DNA of 60,457 nt from CALTSX01 sp051647685 (GTDB lineage: Bacteria; Chlamydiota; Chlamydiia; Chlamydiales; CALTSX01). Positions within the stretch are counted from its first letter, which is position 1. Every line of letters starts with the position of its first letter. The notes under the pieces were generated by a model. The model saw nothing but the letters and a program-made list of their open reading frames with translations. It did no database searches and had not been told where the DNA came from. The stretch lies in the NCBI GenBank assembly GCA_051647685.1, contig JBOFEG010000010.1:1-60457 (forward strand). The letters are read 5' to 3'. Shown piece after piece: positions 18,422-26,933 of the stretch. The position numbers and the translations under genes were made by a program.

Positions 18422-19247
18422 ACAACCAACCTTACTCTTACAAAATCGTTGCGTAGTATTGGGAGCTACTATTCTTTTTTGCCTCCTGGTAGCTTGTTGC
18501 ACAGTTCCTCTGTTACTGCCACACACCTATTCAAGTACTAATTTGTTGCAAAGAAATCTATCTCCCTCTCTTACACATCTATTTGGAACAGATAATCTCG
18601 GTAGAGATATTTGCGCGCGCGTATTTTATGGAATGAGAATCTCATTATTTATAGGAACTGTTGCGGCAATAATTGATATTACAATTGGAGTTTTATATGG
18701 AATTACTTCTGCTTTCTTGGGTGGAAAAATCGATGAATTTCTTATGCGAGTAGCAGATATCATCCAAGCTATTCCAAGCTTACTACTTGCTATTTTTATC
18801 ACCGTTATTATAGGCAGTAGTATTGGCACTATCATCGTAGCTATTACAATCACTGGATGGATTGCGATGGCTCGAATTATTCGAGGACAGATTCTCTCTT
18901 TGAAAGAACAAGATTTTATAGCAGCAACTATAGCCATTGGAGCCAGTACAACTCGCATTATCTTTCACCATCTCATTCCAAATAGCATTGGAATTATCCT
19001 GACTACTACAACGATGACGATTCCCATTGCTATTTTTACAGAGGCCTTTTTGAGTTTTTTGGGTATAGGCGTACAACTACCTATTGCAAGTCTCGGTACA
19101 ATGGCACATGAAGGAATCTCTACCTTTATTTATTACCCATGGCAACTATTTTTTCCGATGGGAATGATTGTATTAATCATTGCCTCCTTTAATCTACTAG
19201 GGACTGGGTTTAGACAAGTCTGGAATTCTTGCGAGAAGGTGTTATGA
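18414..19247 (+). CDS. oppC: Oligopeptide ABC transporter permease OppC
   Basis: The ATG at 18414, overlapping the oppB stop, gives the family-typical start; a longer TTG-started frame from 18381 lies wholly inside oppB and is unlikely. The roughly 277-residue protein has the OppC N-terminal helix, the HLFGTDNLGRDICARVFYG signature, the EAA loop (AATIAIGASTTRIIFHHLIPNS) and a FLSFLGIGVQLP segment. It ends in an ATGA overlap with oppD, so the operon is translationally coupled. Confidence 0.92.
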   Translation: MSKQPTLLLQNRCVVLGATILFCLLVACCTVPLLLPHTYSSTNLLQRNLSPSLTHLFGTDNLGRDICARVFYGMRISLFIGTVAAIIDITIGVLYGITSAFLGGKIDEFLMRVADIIQAIPSLLLAIFITVIIGSSIGTIIVAITITGWIAMARIIRGQILSLKEQDFIAATIAIGASTTRIIFHHLIPNSIGIILTTTTMTIPIAIFTEAFLSFLGIGVQLPIASLGTMAHEGISTFIYYPWQLFFPMGMIVLIIASFNLLGTGFRQVWNSCEKVL

Positions 19248-20053
19248 ATACCTATTTATTAGAAACGCGTGACCTAACGGTTACTATCAACGATGTAGCT
19301 ATTCTACAATCGATCTCATTTACAATAGAAGCTGGTGAATGCATAGCCTTAATTGGACCCTCTGGATCGGGAAAAAGTATAACGGCTCAAGCACTTCTGC
19401 AACTACTCCCGAGTACTACTAAGTATTCGGGAGAAATTTTATGGAAGAATCAATCAATTATGAGCTATTCAGAAAAACAATTTAGATCGATTCGAGGAAA
19501 AGAGATAGCTGTTATTTTTCAAAATTCAGGTTCTGCTTTAAACCCGACTATGAAAATCGGTTGCCAAATTGCTGAAATATTTAGAGAACATGCGCCTGTT
19601 TTGTTACAGGAACAAATACGAGAGAAAATAATAGAATTACTTGAAGAAGTGGGATTGTCAGAATTGGTATATGGACAATACCCTCACCACTTGAGTGGTG
19701 GTATGCAACAGAGAGTTTGCATAGCAATGGCACTTGCTATGTCTCCTGAACTACTCATTGCCGATGAACCCACTACTGCACTCGACCCTATTTTGCAAAA
19801 ACAAATTCTATGTCTACTCCAAGAGCTTCAAAAAAACCGGTCTATGAGTATTTTATTTATTACACACGACCTACGATTAATTACAAGATTTTGCTCTCGA
19901 GCGCTCATTATAGATAAAGGGCAAATTGTTGAGTCCTCTACCGTTGATGAGTTGTTTTCTAATCCAAGCCACCCAATTACAAAAAAACTGATTCAGTCTA
20001 TACCGACTATACTTAGAAAAACCCCGAGTGAAACTGTTACAACCAATTTATGA
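19244..20053 (+). CDS. oppD: Oligopeptide ABC transporter ATP-binding protein OppD
   Basis: The start is ATG 19244 (ATGA overlap with oppC). About 269 residues: Walker A GPSGSGKS, Q-loop (VIFQNSGSALNPTMKIG), signature LSGGMQQR, Walker B LLIADEPTTALD and H-loop ITHD. OppD is normally about 320 residues with a C-terminal Cys-rich oligopeptide-transport tail that can hold an Fe-S cluster; here that tail is short and lacks the cysteines. It overlaps oppF by four bases. Confidence 0.92.
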   Translation: MNTYLLETRDLTVTINDVAILQSISFTIEAGECIALIGPSGSGKSITAQALLQLLPSTTKYSGEILWKNQSIMSYSEKQFRSIRGKEIAVIFQNSGSALNPTMKIGCQIAEIFREHAPVLLQEQIREKIIELLEEVGLSELVYGQYPHHLSGGMQQRVCIAMALAMSPELLIADEPTTALDPILQKQILCLLQELQKNRSMSILFITHDLRLITRFCSRALIIDKGQIVESSTVDELFSNPSHPITKKLIQSIPTILRKTPSETVTTNL

Positions 20054-20814
20054 CAGAACCATTATTTGTAATCAAAGAACTATCGAAGAAATATTCCAAT
20101 GAAGGAGATGGTTTTTCTCTACAAAACATTTCTTTTTTAATTTTTTCGGGAGAAACGCTTGGAATAATTGGAGAAAGTGGCAGTGGTAAAACAACGTTTG
20201 GAAAATTGCTTATTAGGTTATATATAGCAGATTCTGGCTTTATTCTCTTTAAAAGGAAAGATATCGCCCATCTCTCTAAAAAAGATGTAATTCAATATCG
20301 AAGATCTGTACAAATGGTCTTTCAAAATCCCTCTCTAACCTGTAATCCACAGAAGAGAATCTTAGATATCATCTCAGAGCCGTTAGAAATCCATAATATA
20401 ATTCCTAAAGAACAAAGATACGACCGAGTAATAGAGCTTTTGCATCTTGTACAATTGGATGCAGATCTTATTCTAAAATACCCTTTTGAATGCAGTGGAG
20501 GCCAATTACAGAGGGTATCTATTGCAAGAGCTCTAGCTCTTAACCCCGAAGTGATTGTATGTGATGAACCACTTACTGCTCTAGATTTGCCCACTGCATT
20601 GCAAATTGTTGAACTATTGCAATCTCTTCAGGAAAAACTTAAGCTGACATACGTTTTTATTTCGCATGATTTGAGTATGATTCAGAAACTGACCCATCGC
20701 ATTTTAGTTCTTAGAAAGGGAAGCATAGTAGAACTTGGAACTACAAAAGATATTCTATTAAATCCTTCGGAGATTTATACGAAAAATTTTGTATCAGCAG
20801 CTTTCCTATTATAA
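20050..20814 (+). CDS. oppF: Oligopeptide ABC transporter ATP-binding protein OppF
   Basis: The 254-residue second ATPase pairs with OppD to drive import. It has Walker A GESGSGKT, Q-loop FQNPSLTCNP, signature ECSGGQLQR, Walker B VIVCDEPLTALD and H-loop ISHD. Like OppD it is shorter than E. coli OppF (about 330), lacking most of the C-terminal tail. It ends the tightly overlapped oppBCDF operon. Confidence 0.92.
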   Translation: MTEPLFVIKELSKKYSNEGDGFSLQNISFLIFSGETLGIIGESGSGKTTFGKLLIRLYIADSGFILFKRKDIAHLSKKDVIQYRRSVQMVFQNPSLTCNPQKRILDIISEPLEIHNIIPKEQRYDRVIELLHLVQLDADLILKYPFECSGGQLQRVSIARALALNPEVIVCDEPLTALDLPTALQIVELLQSLQEKLKLTYVFISHDLSMIQKLTHRILVLRKGSIVELGTTKDILLNPSEIYTKNFVSAAFLL

Positions 20815-20912
20815 TAAAAAGTATATAGCATTTATCTATAGTAAGCTAATTTTCAACAGATTGTGCAATATTTTGTGTGTACTTTACTGTAGAAAAAATT
20901 TGGTTTATATGC

Positions 20913-20918
20913 TATAAT
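20913..20918 (+). promoter_or_regulatory. Putative -10 box before the 20935 gene
   Basis: TATAAT lies 16 bases upstream of the ATG, with a weak -35 (TAGAAA) 17 bases further up. This would give a very short leader. Confidence 0.35.
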
Positions 20919-20934
20919 TACAGTAGGGAAACTT

Positions 20935-22347
20935 ATGAATTTAACTAATAATATACTATTACATACTAGTGAGTCTAAAGAACCTGAGCTCTCAGTTGAC
21001 TTTGCATCACTTAAGCTGAATCCCATTGTAGCTTATATAGTTACGATGTCCTCTCTAACTCCTTTATTAAAAAGGGGTTATGCTCAAGCCATTTCGGAAT
21101 CGGTTGGATCAGATAGCAATATAACAAATATCCTCTCTACTCCTCCCGCACATGCAGCAGCTCCTGAAAGGATCAATAAACTGCTAGAAGGGCATATGGG
21201 GAATATTAGGGATAAACTCGGAGATATTAAAAAAATTATAGATGAACTGAAAGAGAAGGCAGCCTTCTATATGGGTTTAATCTCGAAGGGTGAGAAGCAC
21301 TACATCGTGGGAAAAGAGTGGGAAGAATTTGAGAAGAAATTTATATACTCTACGAAACGAATAATGGAGACCGTAACCCTCATTAGAGAATCCATTAAAA
21401 AGCTTCGATCAATCTTATCTAAAAACGCTAAATACCCAGCATTAGATCAAATAGAGAAGTATTGTCAAAGCCTACTCGATAAGATCCCAGATCCAAGTAG
21501 TAAATGGAATCCTGAAAATGCTGAATACGACGGGTCTAAGTGGATGCATAAATCTATTAATGATGAGGAAAAAACCGTTTTTTTAGGATGGGAAACATGG
21601 TTTAAAGGAATTAAAAATCCAGTTGGTTTATTAGAGATGATCCTTGATAAAGATACGAGTAAAAAGGATGATTATCTCAAAACTATAGGTAATGGTTTAG
21701 ATTCTGTAGAAGAGCTTTTGAGAAACGTAGGAAAGTATAGCCGAATGTTAGAGAGAGAGGAAATTTTCAAACATTTAGCTAGTCTAGACACTGAAGAAGC
21801 CTATGTTTACATAATCAGTACCGTATTACCTATGTTGCAAGATGAATCGACTGCCGGTCTTGACGAAGCGGGAAAGACTATGAAAATAATTGCAGGAATT
21901 TATGACAAATGGAATGAGATACAAGATCTGATCAATAAGTCTATTAAACAAGATGCAAAAGATGCAGTAGCGGCAGACAACCTGGGCAATAAAATTAAAG
22001 AGATGGTGCAAGATATTCAATACGAATTAAAAAGAGCTAAGATCTATCTTCCATCATCAGCGCATTCATTACTCGATACAATGAAAGAGTTATCGAATAA
22101 ATTAGTGACAGAGTATCCTAAAGACTTCTTTAAGGTTGCAGGAGATTCCGATCAAACTATATTTAAGATATATATGGACAACATTGGTCAAGGAATTACA
22201 GCTTTAACCAGTATATCTAACATGGCACAGCAGCAATTGCAGATCGAAACACAGTATTATAATTCTCTGCTAGGGTTCCAGAAGTCTGCTCAAGATTCTC
22301 TTAATAAAAGTATTCAAGCAGCTTTAAATAATATGAGAGCAGTCTAA
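20935..22347 (+). CDS. Unknown helical protein, candidate type III effector
   Basis: The 470-residue product is almost entirely charged amphipathic helix after about residue 85, with coiled-coil-like stretches (about 85-150 and 310-370). There is no cleavable signal peptide and no strong membrane segment, only a mildly hydrophobic patch near 30-50 (LNPIVAYIVTMSSLTPLL). The C-terminus (QQQLQIETQYYNSLLGFQKSAQ) resembles helical tails of Chlamydiae-specific secreted proteins such as the DUF582 group, but I cannot confirm it. It has its own putative promoter and ends five bases before the convergent MFS gene. Confidence 0.72.
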   Translation: MNLTNNILLHTSESKEPELSVDFASLKLNPIVAYIVTMSSLTPLLKRGYAQAISESVGSDSNITNILSTPPAHAAAPERINKLLEGHMGNIRDKLGDIKKIIDELKEKAAFYMGLISKGEKHYIVGKEWEEFEKKFIYSTKRIMETVTLIRESIKKLRSILSKNAKYPALDQIEKYCQSLLDKIPDPSSKWNPENAEYDGSKWMHKSINDEEKTVFLGWETWFKGIKNPVGLLEMILDKDTSKKDDYLKTIGNGLDSVEELLRNVGKYSRMLEREEIFKHLASLDTEEAYVYIISTVLPMLQDESTAGLDEAGKTMKIIAGIYDKWNEIQDLINKSIKQDAKDAVAADNLGNKIKEMVQDIQYELKRAKIYLPSSAHSLLDTMKELSNKLVTEYPKDFFKVAGDSDQTIFKIYMDNIGQGITALTSISNMAQQQLQIETQYYNSLLGFQKSAQDSLNKSIQAALNNMRAV

Positions 22348-22352
22348 GTTTT

Positions 22353-23555
22353 CTAGACAGCTGTCTTTCTTACACAATTAATCATAATTCCTCCTAGTAA
22401 TGCCGCTATAGAAAAGACAATCAAGGGGAGAGAAGATACGATAGTTGCCAGTAATCCACTTGCAAGAGCCGCTATTGCGGTAGCAAGAAACTGAATCACC
22501 TGATCATTCCCAGCCGCTCTTCCTTTGACGTGTCCACGCGCGGATAATAAGGCGATAGAATTACAAGCGGGAAAACAGAAAGCGATTGGAATGGATATCA
22601 TCATTAAAGTAAACCACAATACATCTGTCTGAATTGGCAATAAAACGAGAAACATAGTGATTGCCATTACAAATGGGAAGAAAGCTAAAATTCTTCTTGG
22701 CCTCCATTGTTTTTGGGACATTCTCAAAAAATAGAGATCAATAAGTAACATAGGCAATATAAACCACGATAAAAATTCGGAAAGCAAAGTTACCTTCGCT
22801 TGAAAAGCATCTACAATATACATCGAAATACTGCGAAAAAATCCGAACATAGAAAAATATAAAAGAAAATTGGCAATGTATAAGGGCTTTGTACTGTGGT
22901 TTTTCAGCATAGATAGAATGCTTTCTCGAGATAAGCCGTCCACTTTTAATTTTTTCTTAGGGATGTAAGATTCATCAAAACTGACAAGAATCCAAAGAGT
23001 TGCAATCAGTAACACGAAAAATCCACACCAAAAGGGAGTTGCATAAGTAAACATCCCTGCAATTCTTCCCCCTAACAAGGGACCTACTAGGTAAGCGAGA
23101 CTCACTACCACATAGGTAGCACTGATTAATTTATTATTATTTTTATGAAGAGCAGCTATTGCAATCACTTCGTGTGCAATTAGAACGTTAGATTCGATTA
23201 CTCCAGTAAGAAAAATGCTAATGGCCAAAATTACATAATTACTTTCTAATATCGCAAAAGCAATGACCGCATAAAATAGAGTAGCGCCCAAAAGAGATAT
23301 TGTTAAAACTGGCTTTCTTCCAAATTTGTCCGATAGTCTTTCTATATAAGGGGCCCCAATAAATTGCCCTATCGGATAAAGGAAGAGAAGAATTCCCAAA
23401 AAGAAATATCGAATTCCTATAGGATTGCCATAAAAAAAAGTACTCTCCTCGATGTGCAGTAACATCGGAGGGAATATAGAAATCATTAAGCTATGCCCCA
23501 AAACCGATGCAAAGATTACAAAGTATAAGGCAAATATACGAGAAAAACTAATCAT
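22353..23555 (-). CDS. MFS transporter
   Basis: The 400-residue protein has about 12 hydrophobic helices. The MFS signature loop between helices 2 and 3 (IERLSDKFGRKPVL) is present, and YVVVSLAYLVGPLLGGRIAG matches the helix-5 motif of drug:H+ antiporter-like members. The substrate could be a drug, sugar or metabolite and cannot be decided. Transcribed alone, convergent with the 20935 gene. A long perfect palindrome lies about 34 bases upstream of its start. Confidence 0.88.
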   Translation of the reverse strand: MISFSRIFALYFVIFASVLGHSLMISIFPPMLLHIEESTFFYGNPIGIRYFFLGILLFLYPIGQFIGAPYIERLSDKFGRKPVLTISLLGATLFYAVIAFAILESNYVILAISIFLTGVIESNVLIAHEVIAIAALHKNNNKLISATYVVVSLAYLVGPLLGGRIAGMFTYATPFWCGFFVLLIATLWILVSFDESYIPKKKLKVDGLSRESILSMLKNHSTKPLYIANFLLYFSMFGFFRSISMYIVDAFQAKVTLLSEFLSWFILPMLLIDLYFLRMSQKQWRPRRILAFFPFVMAITMFLVLLPIQTDVLWFTLMMISIPIAFCFPACNSIALLSARGHVKGRAAGNDQVIQFLATAIAALASGLLATIVSSLPLIVFSIAALLGGIMINCVRKTAV

Positions 23556-23588
23556 TATATTATTACTTTATATTAAACCCCGTGTATC

Positions 23589-23636
23589 AATTAGTATTAT
23601 TTATATCAATCTATATTGATATAAATAATACTAATT
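23589..23636. repeat. Perfect 22-bp-arm AT-rich palindrome
   Basis: Arms 23589-23610 and 23615-23636 are perfect reverse complements around a four-base loop (CTAT). Nearly all bases are A or T. The element lies between the MFS gene start and the end of the 23723 gene, both on the minus strand. It could be a terminator for the upstream gene, an operator for the MFS gene, or a mobile-element relic. Confidence 0.75.
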
Positions 23637-23722
23637 ACAATTGACTATTATTTTTGTAAATTACCTTATATTATATAAATGATTCATTTTAAAAAAAATG
23701 GAGATGTTTGATTTTAGAAAAC

Positions 23723-24088
23723 TCAATTAAGCTGAAGTAGTCTGGCCTTTCTCTCTTCTAAGGCGCGAATTTCTTGATCCAGGTTGCGAGCTTGCTGCTC
23801 GTGAAAATCAGCATTTTGCCATGAACGCCTTGCGTCAATTAGATGACCATCGCGAAATTGCAATCGATCCCCATCATCTCGTGCTCGTGTAGCCTTTCCG
23901 AGATGCATATTTTTTTCATTAATTTTTCTATGTATTTGTGATTGAATTTGATCGAGCTCTGATTGATAATTGTCTCCAAATCCGAGGCTATTGGAAATCG
24001 GAAGCGCATTGATAGTAAATGTACTGTAGTTCATTAAAAAAATAAGAAATAGACTCAGCCAAATTCGCATCATCTTGGTATAATTCAT
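23723..24088 (-). CDS. Unknown exported coiled-coil protein
   Basis: The 121-residue product has a signal peptide (about residues 1-28, hydrophobic IWLSLFLIFLMNYSTFTINA). The mature part is charged, highly helical and rich in Asp, Arg, Gln and Glu with heptad-like spacing. No family is recognised. An internal Met pair at residues 6-7 gives an alternative start nearer the hydrophobic core. Possibly a periplasmic or secreted coiled-coil protein. Confidence 0.65.
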   Translation of the reverse strand: MNYTKMMRIWLSLFLIFLMNYSTFTINALPISNSLGFGDNYQSELDQIQSQIHRKINEKNMHLGKATRARDDGDRLQFRDGHLIDARRSWQNADFHEQQARNLDQEIRALEERKARLLQLN

Positions 24089-24212
24089 ATATTACCCGAT
24101 AAAATTGTATTTCCTCAAGGTATCACATAGTATTTTTTTTAAAAAATTTTTTATCGAAAAGATTCAAAGATTGGTTTAAACTATTCCTTATGTCTATTTG
24201 ATTAATGTATTA

Positions 24213-24959
24213 ATGTATTTAATAATTATATTATCTATTATTTTCACTTTTCCATTGTTCCCTAATATTCCTACATTGAATAGTCGATTGCAAAAAGCAA
24301 AGGGTGGAGAATTTATTGTCACACAGAAAAATAAAACTATTACCCTCTTAACGTATCACTTACTACGATCTAAGGATCGAATACTTCTTGAAGAGATATC
24401 AGCTCCGCGAAGCTCTATTTCCTTTCCAATTGATTGGCAGGAATGGATAAATAGGTTTGCTCCTGGACACCACTCTTGGACTTTATATGAGATTGATTTT
24501 TATACTGGTGAATTGATCTCTTGTTTTTCCCCTTCTAAGGGAGAATGGTTATCTATTCATGGAGAAGCGGGGTTTCTTCCAAAATTACTAACACTTCCCC
24601 TTCAAGAAATGTCAGATTTCAAAAAAAAACGAATAGGCCCTGCACCTCAAAAAAAATTTGATGATCATAGACCGATATGGGCACCATTATTAGTGTATCA
24701 CGGTAAAACCCACGAGAGAGCTTCTTTTGATGTTTATGAAACTTTTTGGCCAAATGACAATACCGATTTAAGTCTTGCGCACATTACTCTCTATTTTCAC
24801 AAACAAAATATTTCCTTTCCATTTCCCTATTGGATGCAAGTCGATACTGGGCTAGGCCGTGCTACAGTCCGAGTCATTGATTCTGGATCGGAACTACGAA
24901 GTATATTTGTCGACATGCCCAAACGAAATTGTAGAGGCTCGAAGGAAGCAATGCAATGA
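24213..24959 (+). CDS. Unknown membrane-anchored protein upstream of lepB
   Basis: The ATG at 24213 starts right before a hydrophobic N-terminus (MYLIIILSIIFTFPLFPNI); a TTG start at 24198 is possible. About 248 residues. The rest is soluble with many aromatics and a repeated theme of short hydrophobic strands (SFPIDWQEWINRF, WTLYEIDFYTGEL, DVYETFWPNDNTD). It looks like an exported, surface- or periplasm-facing chlamydial protein. It lies 52 bases before lepB in the same direction, so it may be cotranscribed. No family was recognised. Confidence 0.7.
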   Translation: MYLIIILSIIFTFPLFPNIPTLNSRLQKAKGGEFIVTQKNKTITLLTYHLLRSKDRILLEEISAPRSSISFPIDWQEWINRFAPGHHSWTLYEIDFYTGELISCFSPSKGEWLSIHGEAGFLPKLLTLPLQEMSDFKKKRIGPAPQKKFDDHRPIWAPLLVYHGKTHERASFDVYETFWPNDNTDLSLAHITLYFHKQNISFPFPYWMQVDTGLGRATVRVIDSGSELRSIFVDMPKRNCRGSKEAMQ

Positions 24960-25011
24960 GTTTGCAAAAACAGCGAAAGCCTGGTATCATATACCTATAC
25001 CTTGAGGATTT

Positions 25012-26907
25012 ATGAAAAAAATATCTATTCGCAGAATGCGTGAATATCTAGTGCAAACATATTCATTATACCGCAAAAAGGAAGCGACGTTGTCAATATG
25101 CGACAAAGAAAAAATCGAATCTTCTATGCGTCAGCTACAAGGGGCTTTATCCAGCAAGGATAAGATGGCTGGCTCTAAAGCGTATTATGCTCTACAGAGC
25201 TTATCCAAAGAATATTTAAAAAAACCTAGATGGGCTAGTTGTATAGACTATATTGGAGGCTTCTTCATGGCTCTATTCATTGCGATCGCTGCTCGCGGTC
25301 TATGGTTTGAATTATACCAAATACCGACTGGTTCTATGAGACCCACATTTTGTGAAGAAGATCGGGTTATAGTTTCAAAAACTGCTTTTGGAATTAACAT
25401 GCCTCTTATGGCAAAACATCTATATTTCGATCCGGATTTAATTAATCGAAATGGAATCTTCATTTTTACTGGAGAAAATATAGATATTTCTAACGGTGAT
25501 ATGCGATATTTTTATTTATTTCCCGGGAAGAAACAATATATCAAGAGGTTGATTGGAAAACCCGGTGATATCCTCTATTTCTATGGAGGCAAAATTTATG
25601 GAATCGATAAAGAGAAAAAGGATATTACTTCGGACTTGAATCCAGAAATGTTGCAGGATATTGAACATATCCCCTATCTGTCTTTCGAAGGTAGAGTAAA
25701 GACTATGCAATCTAGGGATATGCATTCCCAGGTAACTTTGTCGCAAATGAATCTGCCTATAGCAGAATTATCGATAACTCCCTATGGAAAAGCAGAAGGA
25801 AAGCTGCTTCCAAAGTGGGAGCCAATGGAAAACTATTTTAATATATGGGGATGTAAGAACTATGGAATGGTTCGACTTCTTACTGCTGAACAAGTTTTTG
25901 AGTTTGCCCCGCAGGAATATAAGAATTTGCCAAAATCTCTTCTTTACGCAGAAATACTTCATCATCCCGATATTAAAAAGCCTTTTCTCGGTAAAGATCT
26001 CTATGGAAGAGTTCGCCCAATTCCCTCTATTAGTAAATCCTACCTCCCTCTACAGGAGATACATGTCCGGGCTTTATTCGACAAACTAAATACCTCTAGG
26101 TTTGTTGTTAAAGGAGGAAAAGGCTATCGATATGGTGCATCGATGAATTCTCTATTTGGAATTCCTCTTGTAGGTGTTCCCGATGGAATGTATGAATTTA
26201 TCGCTGGAACTCCTTATCAGATCTATTGGAAAGGAGTAACTCGTAAATTATCCGCTGATCACCCACTAGCTCAATTCAATATTTCTCAAACTCAAGCATT
26301 ATTTAATATTGGAATTGAATTTGATGCGAGATATCTTCCAAAGTATCCCGACCAAAATTGTAACCCCGCCAGGTATTGTTATTTTAAAGAGGGCGATCTA
26401 TATTTTTTAGCAGCGCCTATTCTACGGCAAAGCGATCCAGAATTGATATCATTTGTCTCTCGTGAAAAAGAAAAACAAAAAAGAGCTTTTCCAAATAGTT
26501 ATTTTGCCTTCTTAGATAGTGGTCCTCCACTCAAAGTCGATGGTTCGATAGATAAAGATTTTATCGCGCAATATGGGTTGCGCATTCCAGATGGTCATTA
26601 TTTAGCTCTTGGAGATAATCATGCTATGAGCGCTGATAGTCGAGATTTTGGATTTGTACCTCAAAATAATATCCGTGGTGCTCCTAAGCTAATTTTTTGG
26701 CCTTTTGGTGAAAGAATGGGAAAACCCATTCAAGCTCCCTATCCCATTATTAATTTTCCTCGAACGCTCATTTGGTCTATTGCCATCATAAGTTTTTTAT
26801 CGTGGAATGTATGGAAATTGATTCGCCAGAAATTCATATTCAAAAAAATTGAGAATACAAAAGTCATCTGTAATGAATCTGTAGAAAATTCGTTAGACTT
26901 GAATTAA
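25012..26907 (+). CDS. lepB: Signal peptidase I, long chlamydial form
   Basis: LepB cleaves Sec signal peptides at the outer face of the inner membrane. The Ser-Lys dyad is visible: Ser108 in TGSMRPT and Lys178 in YIKRLIGKPGD, followed by box E GDNHAMSADSRDFG near residue 540. At 631 residues it is twice the usual size because of a roughly 300-residue insertion between boxes D and E, as in the C. trachomatis enzyme. An N-terminal cytoplasmic region of about 85 residues precedes the first membrane helix, and a second hydrophobic helix lies near the C-terminus (about 585-605). With so many signal-peptide proteins downstream in this window, it is functionally central. Confidence 0.95.
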   Translation: MKKISIRRMREYLVQTYSLYRKKEATLSICDKEKIESSMRQLQGALSSKDKMAGSKAYYALQSLSKEYLKKPRWASCIDYIGGFFMALFIAIAARGLWFELYQIPTGSMRPTFCEEDRVIVSKTAFGINMPLMAKHLYFDPDLINRNGIFIFTGENIDISNGDMRYFYLFPGKKQYIKRLIGKPGDILYFYGGKIYGIDKEKKDITSDLNPEMLQDIEHIPYLSFEGRVKTMQSRDMHSQVTLSQMNLPIAELSITPYGKAEGKLLPKWEPMENYFNIWGCKNYGMVRLLTAEQVFEFAPQEYKNLPKSLLYAEILHHPDIKKPFLGKDLYGRVRPIPSISKSYLPLQEIHVRALFDKLNTSRFVVKGGKGYRYGASMNSLFGIPLVGVPDGMYEFIAGTPYQIYWKGVTRKLSADHPLAQFNISQTQALFNIGIEFDARYLPKYPDQNCNPARYCYFKEGDLYFLAAPILRQSDPELISFVSREKEKQKRAFPNSYFAFLDSGPPLKVDGSIDKDFIAQYGLRIPDGHYLALGDNHAMSADSRDFGFVPQNNIRGAPKLIFWPFGERMGKPIQAPYPIINFPRTLIWSIAIISFLSWNVWKLIRQKFIFKKIENTKVICNESVENSLDLN

Positions 26908-26933
26908 ATAGTTTCATTGAGGATCGTAACAGT

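Noticed and set aside
18626..19076. Minus-strand frames inside oppC, rich in Ile/Ser
   Set aside because: Typical antisense shadow of a membrane protein; oppC is complete on the plus strand.
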